40,173 bases of DNA, from positions 1-40,173 of the forward strand of contig SCTM01000202.1 of NCBI GenBank assembly GCA_004297485.1. Direction: 5' to 3'. Origin of the DNA: Rhodospirillaceae bacterium. GTDB lineage: Bacteria; Pseudomonadota; Alphaproteobacteria; Rhodospirillales; Rhodospirillaceae. Each line of letters begins with the position of its first letter. Position 1 is the first letter of the stretch. Positions 20,385-29,278 of the stretch are shown in pieces. The position numbers and the translations under genes were made by a program. Under the pieces are notes generated by a model. The model searched no databases and was not told the DNA's origin. It was given only the letters and a program-made list of their open reading frames with translations.

Positions 20385-21293
20385 ATGGCCATCCACCTGC
20401 AAAATTTCAGAGCACTCCGCGCCGGCCGTCATATGGTCGTTTGCGCGGCGGCGCTGATCCTCAGCGCCTGTTCCACGGTCGGTGTGCTCAATGCCCTGGC
20501 GCCGGTCGATAAAATATCCATGCACCAAGGCGTCGCCTATGAAGCGGGGCCGCGTCATCAGCTGGACATCTATGCGCCTGCGGCCAAGGACACGCATGGG
20601 GCCGGCGGCGTGCCGGTGGTGGTGTTCTTCTACGGCGGCGGCTGGACCAGCGGCGATCGCTCCATCTATCGTTTCCTGGGCGCGGCGCTGGCGGCGCGCG
20701 GCGTCATGGTGGTGGTGCCCGACTATCGCCTTTATCCCGAGGTGAAGTTTCCGGCCTACATGTACGACGCGGCTGCGGCCGTGGCCTGGACCCGGGCTCA
20801 CGCCGCTGAATTTGGCGGTGATCCGGGGCGCATTTTCATCATGGGCCATTCCGCCGGCGGACAGATCGCGGGGCTCCTGGCCTTGAACGACGATTACCTC
20901 AAGTCCGTCGGACTTTCCCCCGCGGACCTGGCGGGCATGATCGGCCTCGCCGGCCCCTATGATTTTCTGCCGCTCACCAATCCCGTCTACAAAGTGATCT
21001 TCGGGCCCGAGGATCAATGGCCCAAATCCCAGCCCATCACTTATGCCAACGCCCACGCACCGCCCATGCTCCTGGTGACCGGAAGCAGCGACGACACGGT
21101 CAGCCCCGGTAACACCCAGCGTCTCTCGGCCCGCTTGCGCGGCCTGGGCGATTCCGTGGACGTGAAAGTTTATCCCCACATCGGACACGTCACCCTCATG
21201 GGCGCATTCTCGTCCCAGCTCGCATTTCTCGCGCCGGTGCGCGACGATGTACTCGCCTTTATCGCCGCGCGCACGGCAACGGCCAGCCGATAA
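20385..21293 (+). CDS. Alpha/beta hydrolase, HSL/BD-FAE-like esterase, probable lipoprotein
   Basis: Predicted carboxylesterase. The nucleophile serine 156 sits in GHSAGGQ; YGGGWTSGD (83-91) is an HGGG-type oxyanion motif with tyrosine in place of the first histidine; D and H of the triad are likely in SSDDTVSP and PHIGH. The N-terminus has a basic part, a hydrophobic stretch and a lipobox LSAC with cysteine 29, so the mature protein is probably a membrane-attached lipoprotein. An in-frame ATG at 20433 could also start it. It follows the acnA terminator, so it is its own unit. Confidence 0.85.
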   Translation: MAIHLQNFRALRAGRHMVVCAAALILSACSTVGVLNALAPVDKISMHQGVAYEAGPRHQLDIYAPAAKDTHGAGGVPVVVFFYGGGWTSGDRSIYRFLGAALAARGVMVVVPDYRLYPEVKFPAYMYDAAAAVAWTRAHAAEFGGDPGRIFIMGHSAGGQIAGLLALNDDYLKSVGLSPADLAGMIGLAGPYDFLPLTNPVYKVIFGPEDQWPKSQPITYANAHAPPMLLVTGSSDDTVSPGNTQRLSARLRGLGDSVDVKVYPHIGHVTLMGAFSSQLAFLAPVRDDVLAFIAARTATASR

Positions 21294-21327
21294 CCGATAT
21301 ATCGCGTTCTGATATTCTCGCTCCGCG

Positions 21328-22437
21328 TTATGGGCTTTGGCGTGGGGTATTCTCGCCCGAAATCTTCATCCGCTCTGTTCGCATATCTACCTCCACGCGC
21401 TGGCGCGGCAGGCAATCCGGGTGTTCGGTTTGCAGAAACGCCAGCAATTTTTCGCGCACCTCACACCGCAGGTCCCACGCCTCGGGCGATGTTCTTGCGC
21501 TCACCAGCGCGCGTATCTCCACCGTCGTGCTGCCGGCATCGGTGACCTGGAGGTTCACGATCCGCTTGTCCCACAGGGGCGACTGCCGCGCGATCTCGGT
21601 CAGCTTTGTGCGTAACGCTTCCACGGGAACGCGATAGTCCGCATGCAAAAAAGCCGTGCCGATAATCGCCGATGACTCCCGCGTCCAGTTCTGGAACGGC
21701 TTTTCCATGAAATATGACAGGGGAACGATCAGCCGTCGCCAATCCCACAATTTGATGACGACATAGGTACTGGTGATTTCCTCGATCCATCCCCATTCGT
21801 TCTCAACCACCACCGCGTCGTCAATCCGGATCGGCTGCGTGATGGCCAGCTGCACACCGGCGATGAGGCTGGCGAGAAGCGGCCGCGCCGCCAGACCGAC
21901 GATCAGTCCGGCTGCTCCGGCGGAGGCAAATAAGCTGACGCCGAAATTACGGACCTGTTGGAAGGTCATCAACCCCGCGCCCATGGTAATAATAACGATG
22001 AGCACGTCGCACGTGCGTTTGAGAACCCGAATCTGCGTCAGCTGTTTGCGCGCCATGAGGTTGTCGGGCGCGTCAACCTTGAGGCGCCGCAGATAGAATG
22101 CAGCCGCCACATCGGTACCGATAATCGCTGTCCAACCCAGAACCAGGATTGTCACCACACTAAGCAATTGCGTGGCGGCGGTGCTTGCGCGCGAAGGGAG
22201 ATATGGCAACTGAACCGCGAGGTTGACCGCGACCATAACAAATAACGCACGCACCAAATTCGTGGTCCGCGTGATATAGCGTGCCCATGGTGATCGCTCG
22301 TCGCGCAATAGGCGAAGGACGATTTTCTCGGTGATCGCGTGGGCAATGATGCTGACCAAGGCAGCCAGGGCCAGCAGGCCGATTCCCATCACCCAATCGG
22401 GAATCATCGCCATAACGTCGCCGATTTTGTTCTGCAT
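21328..22437 (-). CDS. Small-conductance mechanosensitive channel, MscS family
   Basis: Membrane channel with several N-terminal spans followed by the MscS pore helix and beta domain. GVSLFASAGAAGLIVGLAARPLLASLIAGVQ is the pore region, here quoted only by its ends GVSLFA and LIAGVQ because it is long, and IRIDDAVVVENEWGWIEEI begins the beta domain. I start at ATG 22437 (MQNKIGD), giving 369 residues. The frame runs far upstream to 23433, but that part lies opposite the MFS gene and is not protein-like. AGGAGA is about 21 bases upstream, so the initiation site is not certain. Confidence 0.87.
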   Translation of the reverse strand: MQNKIGDVMAMIPDWVMGIGLLALAALVSIIAHAITEKIVLRLLRDERSPWARYITRTTNLVRALFVMVAVNLAVQLPYLPSRASTAATQLLSVVTILVLGWTAIIGTDVAAAFYLRRLKVDAPDNLMARKQLTQIRVLKRTCDVLIVIITMGAGLMTFQQVRNFGVSLFASAGAAGLIVGLAARPLLASLIAGVQLAITQPIRIDDAVVVENEWGWIEEITSTYVVIKLWDWRRLIVPLSYFMEKPFQNWTRESSAIIGTAFLHADYRVPVEALRTKLTEIARQSPLWDKRIVNLQVTDAGSTTVEIRALVSARTSPEAWDLRCEVREKLLAFLQTEHPDCLPRQRVEVDMRTERMKISGENTPRQSP

Positions 22438-22569
22438 GAACTTATAAATGGGCAGACATCTCCTCGGTTGCGCCGAGCGCCAGTCAAAGCGTGCGATATA
22501 TTTGTGGCGGCATCTTGTCGCACTGGTAGGCGCGCGGCGATCAGATGTCCCATTTGAACTTCTTCGCGC

Positions 22570-24102
22570 GTGAAGACGATGGCGATGTCCTTCAAGAAAA
22601 CGCCGCTTGGCACGCCCCCGACTCATGCGACGGAATGCCACTCCGATGAATACTTCAGCACAACCATTCCGACGCGGCTCGATCGCCTGCCCTGGGATCA
22701 ATTTCATGTGTTGGTGATTGTCGCCCTCGGCGTGACGTGGATTCTCGACGGTCTCGAGGTCACGCTGGTGGGCTCGCTCGCGGGAGCTATTCAGACCAGT
22801 CCATCTCTCGCCATGTCGGCGAGCAGGATTGGTCTTGCCGCCAGCGCTTATATCTTCGGCGCGGTTACGGGGGCGCTGGTGTTCGGCCGTCTGGCGGATA
22901 GGTTTGGGCGCAAGCGGCTGTTCACGATCACCGTCGGCGTCTACGCTGTCGCCACGGTTTTGACCGGCCTTTCGTGGAATTTTCACTCGTTCGCCTTTTT
23001 CCGCATGGTCACGGGGGCCGGGATTGGCGGCGAGTACGCGGCCATCAATTCGGCGATTCAGGAATTCATACCGGCGCGCTGGCGCGGCCGCGTGGATCTC
23101 GCCGTCAACGGCAGTTTTTGGCTTGGCGCCGCTCTCGGCGGATTGGGCGCGGTTGTGGTGCTCGATCCAACCCTGTTTGCCGCGGACGTCGGTTGGCGTT
23201 TGGCGTTCGGGATCGGTGGCCTGTTGGGTGCCGTCGTCATCTTTCTGCGGCGGCTCCTGCCCGAGAGCCCGCGCTGGCTCATGGCGCATGGCAGAGTGGA
23301 AGACGCCGAGCAGATTGTCGCCGGCATCGAGAACCGTATCGTCCGTCGGCGCGGCATAGCGTTGTCCGCTCAGAATCTCGGAGCAACCCGGTTCCGGCGC
23401 TTGCATCGCCTCACCTTCGCGGACATCGCCCATACGTTATTCATCCGGTACCGGCGGCGTGCCGTGTTGGGCGTGGTGCTGATGGCGACCCAAGCCTTTT
23501 GCTACAACGCGGTGTTCTTCACCTATGCCTTGATTCTTACCCGCTTCTACGGCGTTCCGTCTGAGCGGGTAGGATGGTTCATTTTACCCTTTGCGTTTGG
23601 GAACTTTCTTGGACCGCTTATGCTCGGTCCGTTCTTTGACACCATTGGCCGCAGACCCATGATTGCGGCAACATATGCGCTGGCGGGCTTGCTGTTGGCG
23701 GCGACGGGCGAGTTGTTTTCCCTTGGCATGTTGACCGCCGTCACGCAGACGGTTGCATGGTCGGTTGTCTTCTTTTTTGCGTCGGCGGGGGCCAGCGCGG
23801 CTTATCTGACCGTCGGCGAAAGTTTTCCGCTGGAGATGCGCGCCTCCGCCATTGCAATATTTTACGCCATTGGTACCGCCATGGGTGGTGTTGTGGGGCC
23901 GGCCTTATTTGGCGCGCTGATCGATCGCGGATCGCGACCGGAAATCCTCTGGGGCTACCTCCTTGGCGGTGGTTTGATGATGTTCGCCGCAGCCGTGGAG
24001 GTATTTCTCGGATTTGCGGCCGAACGTCGCCCGCTGGAACAAGTGGCCGCGCCGTTGTCGGCCGCGGAGGACATCACGCCGACATTCCCGCGCCGGCCAT
24101 GA
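22570..24102 (+). CDS. MFS transporter, metabolite:H+ symporter type
   Basis: Twelve-span major facilitator. The first-loop signature is GRLADRFGRKR, and the span-4/5 block GAGIGGEYAAINSAIQEF with PARWRG is typical of the metabolite or aromatic-acid:H+ symporter families. LDGLEVTLVG lies in the first span. A cytoplasmic loop near residues 225-285 separates the halves. The substrate is unknown. The start is uncertain: GTG 22570, ATG 22579 and ATG 22585 are in frame and none has a good ribosome site. It is divergent from the MscS gene. Confidence 0.88.
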   Translation: MKTMAMSFKKTPLGTPPTHATECHSDEYFSTTIPTRLDRLPWDQFHVLVIVALGVTWILDGLEVTLVGSLAGAIQTSPSLAMSASRIGLAASAYIFGAVTGALVFGRLADRFGRKRLFTITVGVYAVATVLTGLSWNFHSFAFFRMVTGAGIGGEYAAINSAIQEFIPARWRGRVDLAVNGSFWLGAALGGLGAVVVLDPTLFAADVGWRLAFGIGGLLGAVVIFLRRLLPESPRWLMAHGRVEDAEQIVAGIENRIVRRRGIALSAQNLGATRFRRLHRLTFADIAHTLFIRYRRRAVLGVVLMATQAFCYNAVFFTYALILTRFYGVPSERVGWFILPFAFGNFLGPLMLGPFFDTIGRRPMIAATYALAGLLLAATGELFSLGMLTAVTQTVAWSVVFFFASAGASAAYLTVGESFPLEMRASAIAIFYAIGTAMGGVVGPALFGALIDRGSRPEILWGYLLGGGLMMFAAAVEVFLGFAAERRPLEQVAAPLSAAEDITPTFPRRP

Positions 24103-24161
24103 ACGGACTTCGCGGTTCGCGAGCACCGAGACCACGCAAAGCCGCCCAGCCGGGCGTGACT

Positions 24162-24272
24162 TTAGAAGCCGAACACCGCCGCGCCCATGGCCACGGTCAT
24201 GGTCGTGATCATAAGCACGGTGAGAATGCCGTCGAAATTGTCGAGATCGAAGTGTCTGACATGCCGATCCAT
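24162..24272 (-). CDS. Small 36-residue membrane protein, unknown function
   Basis: A short open frame not usually annotated. GGGAGG lies five bases before ATG 24272, one of the best ribosome sites in the window. The product has a charged, histidine- and aspartate-rich start (MDRHVRHFDLDNFDG) and one hydrophobic helix of about 20 residues to the end (ILTVLMITTMTVAMGAAVFG). A perfect TATAAT is located 103 bases upstream. It stands alone between convergent neighbours. I do not recognise a family. The single-helix architecture resembles small respiratory or transporter accessory proteins, but this is only analogy. Confidence 0.6.
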   Translation of the reverse strand: MDRHVRHFDLDNFDGILTVLMITTMTVAMGAAVFGF

Positions 24273-24374
24273 ACAAACCTCCCGCGTCGGGTGGTGAGGT
24301 GGCGGATCGAAGAACCACTGAAGAACACAAGTGCGCTGGTTGGACGACCGCACAACTCTTGGTTCGCGACTCGA

Positions 24375-24380
24375 ATTATA
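24375..24380 (-). promoter_or_regulatory. TATAAT -10 element for the small membrane protein gene
   Basis: Read on the minus strand this is a perfect TATAAT hexamer preceded by CGTG. The expected transcript start is near 24368, giving a leader of about 95 bases before ATG 24272. No good -35 hexamer is visible at 16-18 bases, so an activator or upstream AT-rich contacts may be needed. Confidence 0.45.
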
Positions 24381-24512
24381 CACGAATTATGCTTTTGAGC
24401 CTACGTCTAAGGTGTGCCGCGCTCCGGCCTCACGCGCCGGGTCGCTATCCCGACCATCGGGCTAGATCGTTGATTCGACGCGTCTTCGCGTTCCATCGGG
24501 AAGAATCGGGCC

Positions 24513-25289
24513 TTAGTTCTTTAACCGGTATCCGGTTTTGAAAATCCACCCAATCGCCAGCAGACAGATCACCATGAATCCCACGGTCATGGCCAGACTC
24601 ATGGCGACGCTGACGTCGGACGCGCCATAGAAGCTCCAGCGAAAACCGTTGATCAGATAGACCACCGGGTTGAACAGAGTGACGGTACGCCACATCGATG
24701 GCAGCATGTCGATGGAATAGAAGGCGCCGCCCAGGAAGGTCAGCGGCGTCATCACCAGCATCGGGAAAATGGACAACTGTTCAAATCCGTTGGCCCAAAT
24801 CCCGATGATAAAACCGAACAGGCTGAACGTCACCGAGGTCAAGAGGAGAAAGGCGATCATCCACACCGGATGCAAAATGTGGATCGTCACAAACGGTGTG
24901 GCCGTCGCCAGGATCACAAGACCAAGCAGAATGGCCTTGGTCACGGCGGCGCCCACGTAGGCCAGCACGATCTCCAGATAAGACATGGGCGCCGACAAAA
25001 TCTCGTAGATCGTGCCGGTGAACTTGGGAAAGTAAATACCAAGCGACGCGTTGGACGTGCCCTCCGACAACAACGTCAGCATGATCAATCCGGGCACGAT
25101 GAAGGCGCCATAACTCACGCCGCTCATGGCGCTCATGCGTGTACCGATGGCGGCGCCGAAGACCACGAAATACAACGACGTCGAGAGTACCGGCGCGATC
25201 AGGCTTTGGAACAACGTGCGCCCAAACCGCGTCATCTCGAACCGGTAGATGGCCCAGATGCCATGGCCGTTGAATGCCGGGTGATTCAC
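24513..25289 (-). CDS. ABC-2 type transporter permease, YadH-like
   Basis: Inner-membrane permease of an ABC exporter with six predicted spans. [20 protein letters not shown] at the start and [17 protein letters not shown] near the end are typical ABC-2 signatures; the length (258 residues) matches E. coli YadH (256). Translation starts at GTG 25289, overlapping the ATPase stop by four bases (GTGA), so the two subunits are coupled. The cargo is unknown. It ends before the small-membrane-protein gene. Confidence 0.9.
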   Translation of the reverse strand: MNHPAFNGHGIWAIYRFEMTRFGRTLFQSLIAPVLSTSLYFVVFGAAIGTRMSAMSGVSYGAFIVPGLIMLTLLSEGTSNASLGIYFPKFTGTIYEILSAPMSYLEIVLAYVGAAVTKAILLGLVILATATPFVTIHILHPVWMIAFLLLTSVTFSLFGFIIGIWANGFEQLSIFPMLVMTPLTFLGGAFYSIDMLPSMWRTVTLFNPVVYLINGFRWSFYGASDVSVAMSLAMTVGFMVICLLAIGWIFKTGYRLKN

Positions 25290-26224
25290 CGCTGGCCTCC
25301 TTTGCGGTCGCTGACGAGGCTGACGAAAATATCCTCCAGCGAACTCTGGTGGGTGTTGAGATCCTTGAAGCCAACGCCAAGCTCGCTCATGCGCTTCAGC
25401 AGCGTGGAGATGCTCGCGTGCTCGGTGTTGGCGTCGAAGGTGTACTCCAGCTCGGCCCCGCCGGCTTTCAGCTCCAACCGCCAGTCGGAGAGTGCCGCCG
25501 GAATGGCGGCCATGGGTTCCTGCAAATTCAGGGTAAGCTGTTTCTTGCCCAGCTTTTGCATGAGCATGGTTTTGTCCTCCACCACGATCAGCTCGCCATG
25601 ATTGATGATGCCGATGCGGTCGGCCATCTCCTCGGCTTCCTCGATGTAATGGGTGGTGAGAATGATGGTGACGCCGTTCTCACGCAGATGTCGTACCAAT
25701 GCCCACATGTCGCGGCGCAATTCCACGTCCACGCCCGCGGTGGGCTCGTCCAGAAACAAAATCTCGGGCTCGTGGGAAAGCGCCTTGGCGATCATCACGC
25801 GACGCTTCATGCCGCCCGAAAGCGTCATGATCTTGTCCTTGCGTTTGTCCCACAGGGACAGGTCACGCAGCACCTTCTCCAGGTGGGCCGGGTTGGGCGC
25901 GCGGCCGAACAGGCCTCGGCTGAAGCGGACGGTATCCCACACCGTCGCGAAGCCGTCGGTAACCAATTCCTGGGGGACGAGGCCGATCTTGGCGCGGGCC
26001 GCGCGGTAATCGCGCACGTTGTCATGGCCATCCACCGTGACCGCGCCGGTGGACGGGGTCACGATACCGCACACGATGTTGATCAGCGTCGTCTTGCCGG
26101 CACCATTGGGCCCCAGCAGTGCCAGGATCTCGCCCTTGCGGATGTCGAGGCTGACGCTCTTCAGGGCCTGAAGGCCCGAGGCATATGTCTTGGTCAGGTC
26201 CGTGATGGAAATCATGGGTATCAT
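25286..26224 (-). CDS. ABC transporter ATP-binding protein, YadG-like
   Basis: ATPase subunit of the exporter. Walker A is GPNGAGKTT (38-46), the signature is LSGGMKRR and Walker B is [12 protein letters not shown]; the chain extends past the core into a C-terminal region ending LEDIFVSLV, as in YadG. Length 312 residues against 308 for E. coli YadG. ATG 26224 has no ribosome site, but a TATAAA box ends six bases before it, so the mRNA may start at the ATG itself; an in-frame ATG at 26215 would leave a nine-base leader. Confidence 0.92.
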   Translation of the reverse strand: MIPMISITDLTKTYASGLQALKSVSLDIRKGEILALLGPNGAGKTTLINIVCGIVTPSTGAVTVDGHDNVRDYRAARAKIGLVPQELVTDGFATVWDTVRFSRGLFGRAPNPAHLEKVLRDLSLWDKRKDKIMTLSGGMKRRVMIAKALSHEPEILFLDEPTAGVDVELRRDMWALVRHLRENGVTIILTTHYIEEAEEMADRIGIINHGELIVVEDKTMLMQKLGKKQLTLNLQEPMAAIPAALSDWRLELKAGGAELEYTFDANTEHASISTLLKRMSELGVGFKDLNTHQSSLEDIFVSLVSDRKGGQR

Positions 26225-26230
26225 GGGGGC

Positions 26231-26267
26231 TTTATAGATGAGCGGCGTTTACGTAGACAACATTGTC
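26231..26267 (-). promoter_or_regulatory. Promoter with operator-like palindrome for the ABC exporter
   Basis: On the minus strand, TTGTCT (26260-26255) and TATAAA (26236-26231) are separated by 18 bases. The predicted start is at 26224, exactly the A of the ATG. The perfect palindrome GACAA-CA-TTGTC (26256-26267) overlaps the -35 hexamer, the position expected for a repressor site. No regulator gene is adjacent. Confidence 0.55.
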
Positions 26268-26374
26268 ATAATCCAGCCGCCTACCCCGGTTGGTGTTGTC
26301 GCCGTCGCAGGCCGCACCTAAACTTAGGTTGCTGCGCCGTTGCGCGGCGCTTAAGAACCCGACATATAGCTTCC

Positions 26375-27109
26375 ATGAGCCAGCCCCCATCCGAACCCAA
26401 GTTCCAGATTCGCATCGTGCCGGTGACGCCGCTGCAGCAGAACTGCTCCCTCATTTGGGATGTCGCCACAAAGCACGCCGCTTTCGTGGACCCGGGCGGC
26501 GAAGTGGAGAAGCTTCTGGGCACCCTTGATCAATTTGGTCTCACCCTGAAGCGCATCTGGCTCACCCACGGCCATCTCGACCACGCCGGTGCCGCCGCCG
26601 AGCTGCGCGATCGCACCGGCATCGCGGTGGAAGGGCCCCACCACGACGACCAATTCTGGCTCGACCAGATTGAAGAACACGCGCATCAGTACGGCATCAA
26701 GGGTGGCCGCAACGTCGCGCCCGATCGCTATCTCGATGACGGCGACGCGTTGGAACTGGAGGGTGTTGCGTTCAACGTTTCACACACGCCCGGCCATACG
26801 CCCGGCCACGTGGTGATTCACAACGCGGATGCGAAAATCGCTTTTGTCGGCGATGTGCTCTTCGCCGGTTCCATCGGCCGCACCGATCTGCCGCTCGGCG
26901 ATCACCAGCAGCTGATCCGCTCCATCACCGGGAAACTTTGGCCCTTGGGCGATGACATCACCTTTATCCCCGGCCACGGCCCGCCGTCCACCTTCGGTCA
27001 GGAACGCAAGACCAATCCCTTTGTCGCCGATCGGCTCACGGGCTACGGCGGCGCACAGGCGGCCGCGCCGGATAGGGTCGAGCAAAAGACGACGAAGAGG
27101 TATCTCTGA
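26375..27109 (+). CDS. MBL-fold metallo-hydrolase, YcbL/glyoxalase II-like (second paralogue)
   Basis: Same family as the gene at 10678-11367. The metal motif HGHLDH covers residues 65-70; further ligand segments are HTPGHTPGH, FVGDVLFAGSIGRTDLP and PGHGPPSTFG. FAGSIGRTDLP is the usual form in YcbL and ETHE1-like enzymes, whereas the first copy has FRHAIGAWEHA there, so substrates may differ. ATG 26375 gives 244 residues. An apparent plus-strand frame from 25274 is only the shadow of the ABC genes. Confidence 0.9.
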   Translation: MSQPPSEPKFQIRIVPVTPLQQNCSLIWDVATKHAAFVDPGGEVEKLLGTLDQFGLTLKRIWLTHGHLDHAGAAAELRDRTGIAVEGPHHDDQFWLDQIEEHAHQYGIKGGRNVAPDRYLDDGDALELEGVAFNVSHTPGHTPGHVVIHNADAKIAFVGDVLFAGSIGRTDLPLGDHQQLIRSITGKLWPLGDDITFIPGHGPPSTFGQERKTNPFVADRLTGYGGAQAAAPDRVEQKTTKRYL

Positions 27110-27132
27110 CACGAGACGTGTCGGGCTTCGTC
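27091..27132. other. Double hairpin at the 3' end of the second MBL-fold gene
   Basis: An inner perfect stem pairs GACACG (27108-27113) with CGTGTC (27117-27122) around an AGA loop. An outer stem pairs GACGAAG (27091-27097) with CTTCGTC (27126-27132). It spans the stop codon and ends three bases before the duplicated htpG fragment. There is no long T-run, so it may be an mRNA-end structure, not a classical terminator. Confidence 0.4.
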
Positions 27133-27134
27133 TT

Positions 27135-27219
27135 CCTACCCCAACCCCTTCGCCATCACTGACGATAGCCGTCGCGCGAAGGCGGCGGGAGCGGGCACAG
27201 ATTTGCTCTCGACGATGCA
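27135..27219 (-). pseudogene. Displaced copy of the htpG 3' end
   Basis: Aligned base for base with 29279-29363 this stretch differs at about eight of 85 positions. It begins two bases outside the htpG stop codon and preserves the reading frame of the last 25 or so codons (ending PAAFARRLSSVMAKGLG). Upstream of this the frame runs into unrelated sequence, so it is a fragment, not a gene. With the intact end of htpG it brackets the segment carrying the glycoside-hydrolase-like gene. Confidence 0.85.
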
Positions 27220-27502
27220 CACAACGCAGTACGTCCCATAGTTGGTCCACTGCATTCCAGAATATCTTAACTTGTAGCGACACGCTTGATTTGCACGGCG
27301 ATCGATCCGCGCGTTGCGTTGCACGGGGCTCGCGCTTAAAGCGAGGACCTCAACATCGGAACACTTTCACGATGTGTCGCGTAGCCACTTTCGCGTGCAT
27401 TTTTTCTTCGTCGAAATTTGCGCTGACGAACCGCAAAAAAATCGGCAACTGAATCGAGTATTATTGAAAAATATAGCAACCGTTAAGAGTGGAGCCTCGT
27501 AG
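27220..27502. other. AT-richer leader region of the inserted segment
   Basis: No gene was found. The last 120 bases are clearly AT-richer than neighbouring DNA, with A- and T-runs. TATTAT at 27459-27464 matches five of six -10 bases and would give a transcript start about 30 bases before ATG 27503, but a -35 hexamer is not evident. Confidence 0.4.
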
Positions 27503-29248
27503 ATGGTGCGGTTCGGGGGTGAACCGCGCACAGCAACGGGGTCAATCATGCCAATTTCCACCACGGCTATTCTTGCCACTGCGCTCGTCAGCACGCTTGG
27601 CGTTAACACGCATATCGACTTCAATCAGTACGGATATCAAAACCTACCGGTTGTCCAAAGCTCACTCCAGTATCTTGGCGTTCGCAACGTGCGCGACAGT
27701 GGGGAGAATATCGCCGACCTTCAGTCGTGGGCGAGTGTCGCGCAGGCAACAGGCGTACGCTTCGATGACTTTATGCCCGAAGGAAGTCCAGCGGTCGTGC
27801 AATATGCCTTTGGGCTCGTAAATTCCCTCGCCGCCGAGGGCGTTCTTAATGCGATCGAGGGCGGCAACGAAGAAGACGATGTCTTCGCGCAATCCATGGG
27901 AAACAGCCTGACCTACACCGCCAGTCTCCAACAGCAGATCTATGCCCTCGGTCAAGCGCTCGGTCTTCCCGTCATCAATATGAGTTTCGGTGCCGGCTGG
28001 ACGGCCACAAACAACTGGCAGGGCGACTACGGCGCGGTAGGGGATCTGTCCGTCTACACGGATTACGGCAATGCCCATACCTATCCCTTAGTCGGACAGG
28101 GCGAGGATTGGACCATCCAGCGGCTTGACGGTCTTGCCAAACTGGCGGCATCGACGCGGCCCGTAATCACCACAGAAATCGGCTGGAACGAGAACCAGGG
28201 CTTTGCCCAATCCGACATCGCGAAATTCGTGCTCAATGCCGCTTTCGACGGCTGGAAGGATGGCAACGCAAAGACCTACTTCTATGCCCTGTACGACGAC
28301 GGCGGCGGAAAATTCGGGCTGATGAACCAAGACGGTACACCGAAGCCCGCGGGCATTGCATTGCATAATCTGACAACACTATTGGCCGACGCGAATGTCG
28401 GCGCCGGCTCCTTCACGCCGACACCGCTGGCCTACCAATTCGGCGGCACCATCGGGGGCGAGAATACCGTGCTGATGCAAAAGTCCGACGGGTCATACTG
28501 GCTGTCGGTCTGGGATGAAACGGACGGCAGTCACCCGCTGACGCTGACACTCCCTACGGCGGCGGCACAAGTTCAGCTCTTTGACCCGTTGACGAGCACG
28601 AACGCACTCCAAACCATCGCCAATACAACTTCACTCACATTAAGCCTTGCCGATCATCCCGTGTTGATCAGCGTGGTTCCGGTGACGACCGTGGCGACCG
28701 CGGCTGCCGCGTCGGCGCCAAACGTCATCACGACCACCGCCAGCAACAGCACCATTGCAGGCAATGCCGGCACCACCGCCATCTATGTGTACGGTACCGG
28801 CGATACCGTCACCGGAGGCTCGGGCAGCGATATGATTCAGGCCTTCAAGGGCGCCAATACTATCTACGGCGGATCTGGCACGCCGACGATTCAAATCGCC
28901 GGTTCAAACAATAAGGTCTTTGTGGGGTCCGGCACGACGAGCGTCGCCGACAGCGGCACCAACAATACCATTACTCTGGGCAAGGTCGGCGGCGGCGCGG
29001 CCGATATCTACGGATACATCCTCAGCCAGGGCGATACGTTGGACATGAGACCGTTGCTTGCGGGAACGCAGTGGGCGGGCGATACGGCAAGCCTCGGCAA
29101 CTTTCTCCAAGTCACGAACGTGAATGCGAACACGATTATTCGCGTCAATCCTTCGGGGCTGTCGATCGGGGCCTCGTATCCGGTCGCCGTTCTGCACGGC
29201 TACGCCTATGTCACCTTGAGCGGCTTGCTGCCGCACATGACGCTTTGA
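27503..29248 (+). CDS. Glycoside hydrolase-like TIM-barrel protein with RTX-like C-terminal repeats
   Basis: A 581-residue protein. The N-terminal part (about 30-300) looks like a clan-A glycoside hydrolase barrel: GVNTHIDF near the start, GNEED with glutamate 123 as possible acid/base, and TTEIGWNE with glutamate 225 as possible nucleophile. A beta-rich part follows. From about 395 the chain is rich in T, A, G and S with GTGDTVTGGSGSD and IYGGSGT repeats that resemble degenerate hemolysin-type calcium-binding repeats. There is no clear signal peptide, so type I secretion is possible. GTGGAG precedes ATG 27503; ATG 27548 is an alternative. Exact family and substrate are not known. Confidence 0.65.
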   Translation: MVRFGGEPRTATGSIMPISTTAILATALVSTLGVNTHIDFNQYGYQNLPVVQSSLQYLGVRNVRDSGENIADLQSWASVAQATGVRFDDFMPEGSPAVVQYAFGLVNSLAAEGVLNAIEGGNEEDDVFAQSMGNSLTYTASLQQQIYALGQALGLPVINMSFGAGWTATNNWQGDYGAVGDLSVYTDYGNAHTYPLVGQGEDWTIQRLDGLAKLAASTRPVITTEIGWNENQGFAQSDIAKFVLNAAFDGWKDGNAKTYFYALYDDGGGKFGLMNQDGTPKPAGIALHNLTTLLADANVGAGSFTPTPLAYQFGGTIGGENTVLMQKSDGSYWLSVWDETDGSHPLTLTLPTAAAQVQLFDPLTSTNALQTIANTTSLTLSLADHPVLISVVPVTTVATAAAASAPNVITTTASNSTIAGNAGTTAIYVYGTGDTVTGGSGSDMIQAFKGANTIYGGSGTPTIQIAGSNNKVFVGSGTTSVADSGTNNTITLGKVGGGAADIYGYILSQGDTLDMRPLLAGTQWAGDTASLGNFLQVTNVNANTIIRVNPSGLSIGASYPVAVLHGYAYVTLSGLLPHMTL

Positions 29249-29278
29249 CCGGACTGCGCATCATCGACGCCGTGGACG

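Noticed and set aside
22438-23433. N-terminal extension of the MscS gene
   Set aside because: The added 330 residues lie opposite the MFS transporter and are not channel-like; the MscS protein is complete from ATG 22437.
24162-24272. Small membrane protein as subunit IV of aa3 oxidase
   Set aside because: Size and single helix are similar, but the sequence lacks the family's typical N-terminal segment and no oxidase genes are nearby.
25274-26374. Plus-strand extension upstream of the second MBL-fold gene
   Set aside because: It covers the minus-strand ABC ATPase gene and has no protein similarity; the enzyme starts at ATG 26375.
27136-27324. 62-codon minus-strand frame ending like HtpG
   Set aside because: Only the last 25 or so codons are htpG-derived; the rest is unrelated sequence, so it is a duplicated fragment and not a gene.
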